Assembly (NCBI GenBank): GCA_003990745.1
Contig: RBNI01006018.1
Location: 1-11,841 of the forward strand
Length of the DNA: 11,841 nt
DNA from: Jimgerdemannia flammicorona
Taxonomy: Eukaryota > Mucoromycota > Endogonomycetes > Endogonales > Endogonaceae
Reading direction: 5' to 3'
In this document: in pieces, positions 7,330 to 11,841 of the stretch
Layout: each line of letters starts with the position of its first letter
How positions within the stretch are numbered: the stretch's first letter is position 1
Translations under genes and position numbers: made by a program
Notes under the pieces: generated by a model
Databases searched by the model: none
The model's input: the letters and a program-made list of their open reading frames with translations, nothing else
What the model was told of the DNA's origin: nothing

Positions 7330-8527
7330 GATGTCCAACCACCTGGAACTCTGAACAATCACCATCATCAACTGGACTTGGAAACAGTTTGAACTAGACA
7401 ACACTATACTCAGAAAAGGAGGAAAGCTAGTAATATCTGAACATAAGAAGTATCAAGTAATGAAGGAAGTATATGAGCAAAGATACTTAGGAGGAACCAA
7501 CACATATGACAAGGCAAGAAGAACTATATGGTAGCCCAAGATGGAAGAAGACAGGTGCCAATTTGTCAAAGAGTGTGACAAGTGCCAAAAACAGAAACAA
7601 GATCAGTAAGACCAGGCACCCAGGTCATCAAGAATTGAGCCTATCCCCTTCCACCACATTGTAATTGATATCATTAGGCCACTACCAGTAACAATATCAG
7701 GAAACCGCTATATTATAGTTATTGTAGACCTCTTCATCAAATGGATAGAGGCAGGAGCATCATGAGAAGCCAATGCCCTCTCTATAGCCAACTTCCTGCA
7801 CCGGGAAATCATCTGCCACTACAAGACACTAAAGCAAATTACAACAGATTACAGAACAGAATTTGTCAATGGATTCCATGAGATAATATATCAGAAATAC
7901 AAGATCCAGCACATCAAGACCACTACATACCACCCTCAAGGAAATGGACAGATAGAGAGAACCAACAAGACCCTCAAGAACATCCTAGCAAAGATCTCAG
8001 AGACATATGAAAATTGGGATAACTATCTCCCAACTGCCCTCTCTGTCCTATGAGACATATGGTCACAGAGTATACACTTTACCCCAAGAGAGCTGCTCTT
8101 CAGAGAAGAAGATTCTGATGGAACCTCAGCTACAAATCTAGATCTAACTTAGAGACAGGTTGATGCAGAAATCTGGAGACTATACCAAATCAGGAAGAAG
8201 GCTGAGGATTACATCACCAAGTTACAAGTACTGATAAGGAAGAATGCAGAAAAGAATCACAAGGCCCTAGAACTCATCTGAATTGGAGAAAAGGTTCTAC
8301 TGTATCGAAATATAGTAGAAGTCTCATAGTCATGAAAACTAGTACCCAAATGGGAAGAACCCTTCTACATGCAAGATATCAAAGGAATCACCTTCTGGCT
8401 TAGAAAAATCTCAGAGACCATACTGCCTACTATGGTACACAGGAACAGACTCAAGAAGTACCACAAACCTATACAAGAAAAGCAAAACGTGATGACTGCC
8501 CATGAGGTTCTAGTACATGAATCATAA
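7330..8527 (+). pseudogene. Integrase with GPY/F-like end, broken by stops
   Basis: Inserts the cDNA. Frame 2. The N-terminal zinc region has CDKCQKQK (Cys at 7574 and 7583) intact, but I cannot place the two His with confidence: the expected H...GGH reads YEQRYLGGT. The catalytic core shows Asp at 7667 (IDIIRPLP), Asp at 7847 (TTDYRTEF) and Glu at 7955 (GNGQIERTNKTL). The D-to-E gap is 35 residues, the standard D,D35E arrangement. The C-terminal part has KLVPKWEEPF (8336-8365) and MVHRNRLKKYH (about 8432-8464), matching the GPY/F module of Ty3/Gypsy integrases. Stops at 7532, 7607, 7763, 8051, 8150, 8279, 8327 and 8333, many explainable as Arg or Trp codons changed by one transition. TAA at 8525-8527 may or may not be the original end. 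Confidence 0.93.
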
Positions 8528-8800
8528 CAGCATGTCCTGTGACCAGCAGACTATCTGTCTGGACCATTCTCTAAGAGATATGGCACTGGCAACTACTCAT
8601 CCGTAAGACTTTTGAAGTCAGAGGAGTTCGAACCATCAACTGATTGGTCAAGATCAGAATCAGGCCCTTGCTCTATATGAAGGGAGTGATCTTTCACCAT
8701 CATGCCAAAATACAAAGAGAAGATACTAGCCCATAAACACCACTTTTCAACCCCTTGCCAGAGGTTATGGGATCAGCAAATTTTTCAGGACTAGACCAAT
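8528..8800 (+). pseudogene. Possible C-terminal extension of integrase
   Basis: Frame 2 continues after the TAA at 8525 with only three internal stops (8540, 8678, 8687) up to TAG 8792-8794. It reads as a plausible polar sequence (ADYLSGPFSKRYGTGNYSSV near 8546; EEFEPSTDWSRSES near 8620; a Lys/His-rich part near 8705). There is no chromodomain signature. Either Pol originally ended near 8794 with an 85-residue tail, or this is an untranslated 3' region that happens to be open. Confidence 0.35.
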
Positions 8801-8830
8801 GAATAAGAATGCTCAGGAAGATTCTTATTC
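8801..8830 (+). repeat. Perfect 10-bp inverted repeat next to the polypurine tract
   Basis: GAATAAGAAT (8801-8810), ten-base spacer, ATTCTTATTC (8821-8830). The right arm ends exactly where the purine tract starts. The RNA could form a hairpin here. The right arm also serves as the T-rich box often found just upstream of retroelement polypurine tracts. Confidence 0.75.
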
Positions 8831-8840
8831 AGGAGGAAGA
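8831..8840 (+). other. Polypurine tract
   Basis: AGGAGGAAGA, all purines, directly abuts the TGTAAC start of the 3' LTR, which is where plus-strand DNA synthesis is primed. A similar purine stretch, AGGAAGA, lies in the loop of the upstream hairpin at about 8815. Confidence 0.85.
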
Positions 8841-8995
8841 TGTAACAGTGACCTCAGAATGATGACATCAGCACAGGAGACAGTCTTTTCTTGCAAGCCA
8901 CTAGATCAGAGTATAAGAAGATCATATGGTATATGAGATGAGCAATAATGACCAACTGTGAGTCATTGTGACCACAGTACAAGTATCCTGAAGAA

Positions 8996-9002
8996 TATAA
9001 AA
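8996..9002 (+). promoter_or_regulatory. TATA box upstream of the LTR reading frame, 3' LTR copy
   Basis: TATAAAA, 87 bases before ATG 9083, same as in the 5' LTR. Transcription from here would cover the frame in this LTR and end at AATAAA 10156, or read out into flanking DNA. Confidence 0.5.
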
Positions 9003-9082
9003 GAAGGATCAAGGAACTGCAGCAGCAGCAACCAACAAGAACCACCAATCCCAAAATAGCTCAAAGACTTACTACAAATAAA

Positions 9083-9889
9083 ATGCCTGCTGCCTGCCAA
9101 ACCTCAAGGTCAAGGAATCACCAAGGTATCTCAGTTGAGGAAAGGATGTTCCAAGACATCAGAAGAGCCATGAGGACCCACTCAAGAAGAACTCCTAGTG
9201 TCAACCTGGGTACTGCAGATCCCTATCACTTTATCCTCTACCACCATGAAATGGAAACAAGGATCACCATTGCTACTGAATGCCTCCAAATGTGGCAGGA
9301 ATATGAAATAGGAAACCTCCTCTGCTGGGAGTTCCCACAGGCCGGCACTCAAGAGCTACAAGATGCCACTCCCATGGATATATACAAAACAAGGACAGCA
9401 AAGAAGATCTATCAGATCTTCAGGCATGTACCATGGTCAATCCCCAACTTAGAGTATGTTAGAGTCTCAGATTTCAGAGATCTGTCATTCTGCTGTATCA
9501 ATGCACTAGAAGCCAGGATGGCTACAGAAGCCCAGTCCACTATCACTCTCAATAGTAATGAAGTAGAAGACTTCTGGCACTCCATCCTCCAAGACAACTC
9601 AGACCAATTCCTGCAAGGATTGATCTCAGTATTCCAAGGCCCAAGCATCTGGGTTAGATCTCCCCAAGACCCCACATTTGTCCCCTATTTTGTAGAAGAG
9701 AACCTCATAGACTGAAGAGCCCCAGACCTCCTTCCCACTACTGAACATGATGATATCATTGGCAATGACATCATCCTACATGACTTTGATATATGCAAAA
9801 TATGTGACCTATATGATGAGTTCATGGATCTCATCTTCTTCAGTGATGATGAGGATGAAGCCCCCATGGTCCTGAACTTTCTGCTCTAA
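9083..9889 (+). pseudogene. LTR-encoded protein of unknown function, 3' LTR copy, one stop
   Basis: Second copy of the LTR frame: ATG 9083 to TAA 9887-9889, 268 codons, with one in-frame stop, TGA 9713-9715, where the 5' LTR has TGG. Residues 1-210 are open. This copy lacks the two stops of the 5' copy and has five extra codons (about 9759-9773) in the acidic C-terminal part. Substitutions in the sampled coding part are all transitions. Composition and motifs follow the 5' copy: basic N-terminus, aromatic/acidic middle, acidic tail with DDEDEAP, final LNFLL. No recognised domain. Since no stop is shared by both LTRs, the source element's frame was probably whole at insertion (inference). Confidence 0.7.
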
Positions 9890-9900
9890 GTTCTTTATTA

Positions 9901-10036
9901 TACTGAATAATACCAGCACTGGTATTTTGATGTAACACCAGATAATGACAGCACTGGCATTCTGAGGTGATGCAAAATTGTTCCAGCACCAGTATTCTAA
10001 TGTGACACTGAATTATACCAGCATCCTGAACCTGTA
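9901..10036 (+). repeat. 35-bp tandem repeats, four copies, 3' LTR
   Basis: The same array as in the 5' LTR, with CCAGCA-type starts at 9913, 9948 (changed to ACAGCA), 9983 and 10018, again exactly 35 bases apart. In the first unit CTGGTATT and AACACCAG can pair at seven of eight positions. Confidence 0.8.
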
Positions 10037-10128
10037 CAACCATTAGTGCTGACCCTGGAACTTAGTAGTTTTAGTTATTGGAATTTATATTTAGCTTTAT
10101 ATCTTAGCAACTATTGAATTATATTTTG

Positions 10129-10161
10129 TATAAATACCTCTCTTATTTCCTCTGAAATAAA
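10129..10161 (+). promoter_or_regulatory. Second TATA box and polyadenylation signal, 3' LTR
   Basis: TATAAATA 10129-10136 and AATAAA 10156-10161, 27 bases apart as in the 5' LTR. In this LTR the AATAAA would end the element's RNA, with cleavage probably within the next 10-40 bases (inference). Confidence 0.65.
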
Positions 10162-10366
10162 GTCAGTTTCAGTTTCACTTACACACACTTTCTTGCAAGC
10201 AATCTAAGAGATAACAAGACAGTTAAAGATAAGAAGTTTGAGGACTATAAGACCTTGGAAAGGCACTCCAATAAGAACTTGCTTATAACAAACTTGAGTT
10301 AGTCTAAGAGATATACCTTGAAGAGAATCTGATATATTTGAAGGACTCAGCGACCACTATGTGACA

Positions 10367-10370
10367 GTAC
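10367..10370. repeat. Target site duplication GTAC, right
   Basis: GTAC directly follows the 3' LTR end and matches 1561-1564. Confidence 0.85.
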
Positions 10371-10730
10371 TGAGGACCTACAGATTACCTATACTAGCAC
10401 TTGATGCTCAAGGTTAGTCAACTCCCTATATAGTCTATAATATACTGAGATAATATCTTATTAATGATAACAAAAGAAAAAAGGTACTGTACTAAAACAA
10501 ATATATTCTAGATGCAGCTAAAAATACTAAAAACTACAAAAAAGTAGAGAAAACACCAATCTGATACTAATAAAGAGGTAACTTATCATTATTACCTCTC
10601 TTCTACTATACCCTCACAAGTATAGTAAACCAACCCAAGATAGAGAGGGTAAAAGTAGAGAAGAGAGGACTCAGAAGATTATCTACCAAACCTTGTAACC
10701 AGTAAGATAGTAGAGAAAGAAGCAATCAAG
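10367..10730. repeat. Dispersed repeat, second copy, right part
   Basis: Continues the repeat interrupted at 1564. It aligns with 833-1181 of the uninterrupted copy, including GACCT.CAGAT.ACCTATACT just after the junction and AGATTATCTACCAAA near 10677. It is more AT-rich than the first copy and has no CG dinucleotide. Similarity ends near 10730, followed by a run of 11 A at 10764-10774. Confidence 0.75.
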
Positions 10731-11032
10731 TTGGTATTCCTGTTATATATAATAGATATCTTTAAAAAAAAAAAGACACATCACTTATATCTATCATCTT
10801 GAATTTCTAGCATAGAACTTCTTTGACTCTATTAAGTCTATTCTTAGTTATAATAATAATTATATCATTAATCCAAATGCTTATAAAAGTAACTCCTTTA
10901 TTATAGTATTATAGATATATGCAATTATTTACTTTATATCATAAAAAGCCATTATCAAGGAGATATTTATTAATTTTTTGATTCTATAGATAGACTACTT
11001 ACTTAATACCATATAACTGTAATAGAATAATG
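10731..11032. other. AT-rich stretch without recognised features
   Basis: About 300 bases, strongly AT-rich, with an A11 run at 10764-10774 and many TATA/ATTA words. No open frame of note, no CG dinucleotide and no match to the rest of the window that I can see. Confidence 0.5.
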
Positions 11033-11062
11033 AATGATGAGTGATAATATATATAACTGAAG

Positions 11063-11080
11063 ATGTCATAGTGATGACAT
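11063..11080 (+). repeat. 7-bp inverted repeat ATGTCAT/ATGACAT
   Basis: ATGTCAT (11063-11069), four-base spacer, ATGACAT (11074-11080). Resembles a bZIP-type binding site dyad; function unknown. Confidence 0.35.
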
Positions 11081-11215
11081 TATGATTGAGTGATATATTC
11101 TAAATGATATGAACAAAATAAATAATAGAGATAAAATGATATTCAGCTTATCTCTAGCAACTAGTACCACAGCAATCACTATAGCAACTGATCATTATCT
11201 AATAATCTATAGTAT

Positions 11216-11245
11216 AAAGGTCCTGATCACAAAGGTTCTGATCAC
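11216..11245 (+). repeat. 15-bp tandem direct repeat, two units
   Basis: AAAGGTCCTGATCAC and AAAGGTTCTGATCAC side by side, differing at one C/T position. Each contains the palindrome TGATCA. It lies about 65-90 bases upstream of a TATA box, a position that would suit an upstream activating site (inference). Confidence 0.6.
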
Positions 11246-11308
11246 AATAATCATCTATAGTTATCAAATTAATCACTCATACTTAGTCAAAAATTTCAAA
11301 CCAACTTA

Positions 11309-11341
11309 TATAAATACCCCCAACATTCTATCTGAAATAAA
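11309..11341 (+). promoter_or_regulatory. TATA box and AATAAA pair in the AT-rich flank
   Basis: TATAAATA 11309-11316 and AATAAA 11336-11341, 27 bases apart. TCTGAAATAAAG at 11331-11342 is identical to the main LTRs' sequence around their AATAAA, while the surroundings differ. This looks like the U3/R boundary of another LTR family. Confidence 0.5.
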
Positions 11342-11817
11342 GCAGTTTTAGTTCAGTTCTTGATACAAGAATCAAGTTCTCCCTCTACATACATACATTT
11401 TCCTGAGTCTTAGTAATAACACTTAAGTGACTCTAGTGTTTCTGACTAAGCTCCAGAAGTCTAGCTAACTTCTATCAGAACTAAAGACTGATATATAAAT
11501 TCTAAAGACTTAAGGAAAACCCCCTTATTGAACCTAAATTTCAAGGTGAATTTAGCCTATATATAGCAAAGAATAAGTTACTTATAACTATAGTTATTAA
11601 GAAGAATATTACTACTATAACTATTTGAAGTAAGTGCTTCCTTATACTGAAGACTTCTTTTTGATACATACACTAGTATACTAAGTCTCTAAGTAATCTC
11701 TCTACAATACTCTGATTATTCAAGAATAAGAGATAGATTAAGAAGAGTTATTATAACTTAATAGCTGCAGAATTACTGAGTCAAGTCAGTATCAAGAATA
11801 TACTCCTGAGAAACCAA

Positions 11818-11841
11818 TTTTTTTTTTTTTTTTTTTTTTTT
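11818..11841. other. Poly(T) run at the window edge
   Basis: Twenty-four T running to the last base. It could be the tail of a minus-strand retroposed sequence that begins beyond the window, or an assembly-edge artefact; it cannot be resolved here. Confidence 0.6.

Larger units (their letters stand above)
1565..10366 (+). mobile_element. Ty3/Gypsy-type LTR retrotransposon with dUTPase and LTR-borne reading frame, decayed
   Basis: The element has two LTRs of 1511 and 1526 bp, each starting TGTAAC and ending TGACA, bounded by GTAC duplications. Internal order is primer site, Gag (with a CCHC-type knuckle), aspartic protease, dUTPase, reverse transcriptase, RNase H, integrase, hairpin and polypurine tract. 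RT before integrase places it in Ty3/Gypsy (Metaviridae order) rather than Ty1/Copia. The polyprotein is broken by about 30 stop codons, most explained by one C-to-T or G-to-A change, and by several indels, so the copy is not autonomous. LTR divergence is several percent, higher in the first 250 bp, and almost all transitions. I see no envelope-like frame and no chromodomain. Confidence 0.95.
8841..10366 (+). repeat. 3' long terminal repeat
   Basis: Begins TGTAAC right after the purine tract, ends GTGACA before GTAC. Collinear with 1565-3075 and 15 bp longer because of the in-frame segment at about 9759-9773. By eye the first 250 bp differ at roughly two dozen positions with a single clear transversion, and the reading-frame part differs less. 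Only two CG dinucleotides are seen (9343 and 10351). Confidence 0.95.
11033..11817 (+). repeat. Probable remnant of a second, unrelated LTR or promoter-bearing repeat
   Basis: AT-rich DNA without a gene. It carries a promoter/poly(A) pair like that of the main LTRs (11309-11341), the word TGATGACAT (11072-11080) that also occurs near the main LTR start, a two-unit 15-bp direct repeat (11216-11245) and a 14-bp palindrome ATAACTATAGTTAT (11584-11597). No matching second LTR, primer site or coding region is seen, and the ends are undefined. The small open frame at 11109-11351 overlaps the TATA box and is low complexity, so it is not called. Confidence 0.35.

Noticed and set aside
8440..8794. Chromodomain at the integrase end
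   Set aside because: After the GPY/F-like part I see none of the aromatic cage or WE(P) motif pattern of a chromodomain.
8528..8840. Envelope-like gene after integrase
   Set aside because: Too short (about 310 bases), no signal peptide, no membrane segment.
11109..11351. Plus-strand 80-codon frame in AT-rich DNA
   Set aside because: Low complexity Ile/Thr/Tyr-rich, and it overlaps the TATA box and AATAAA signal; likely chance.

Overview
The window is dominated by one nearly full-length but decayed Ty3/Gypsy-type LTR retrotransposon (1565-10366, about 8.8 kb, + strand). It is nested inside an older repeat and followed by AT-rich DNA that probably holds part of another LTR element. I see no host gene. 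The domain order, core promoters with TATA boxes, AATAAA signals, a poly(A) retroposed insert, extreme CpG depletion and transition-dominated decay all point to a eukaryote that methylates or otherwise hypermutates its repeats. A filamentous fungus is my best guess (inference); I cannot name the phylum or species.

Layout. Positions 1-1564 hold an unrecognised dispersed repeat. One copy (about 655-1181) is uninterrupted, and a decayed minus-strand reading frame runs through it and beyond (71-883). A second copy (about 1388-1564 plus 10367-10730) is split by the retrotransposon, which duplicated the 4-bp target GTAC. The unbroken copy shows the pre-insertion site at 833-836. The element has a 1511-bp 5' LTR (1565-3075), a primer-binding-site candidate, Gag, an aspartic protease, a dUTPase domain, reverse transcriptase, RNase H, an integrase with a GPY/F-like end, a hairpin and polypurine tract, and a 1526-bp 3' LTR (8841-10366). 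The coding region carries about 30 stop codons and several frame changes. The dUTPase segment alone is free of stops for about 185 codons and keeps all five family motifs.

The most unusual part is the LTR itself. Each LTR holds its own transcription-unit-like module: a TATA box, a reading frame of 263-268 codons, four 35-bp tandem repeats, then a second TATA box and a shared AATAAA signal. Each LTR copy of the frame is broken, but at different positions, and the whole length difference between the LTRs is one 15-bp in-frame indel. This suggests an intact LTR-encoded protein when the element inserted. I recognise no homologue.

Later events include a tiny poly(A)-tailed retrocopy with a 14-bp target duplication inside gag, and heavy C-to-T/G-to-A decay. 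From 10731 to the end the DNA is AT-rich and has no CG dinucleotide. It contains a promoter/poly(A) module with the same TATAAATA-to-AATAAA spacing as the main element's LTRs, and ends in a run of 24 T at the window edge.

How the parts would have worked together (established for the family, inferred here): Gag packages the RNA, protease cuts the polyprotein, RT/RNase H make cDNA from the primer site and polypurine tract, dUTPase keeps uracil out of that cDNA, and integrase inserts it. This copy can no longer do so by itself.
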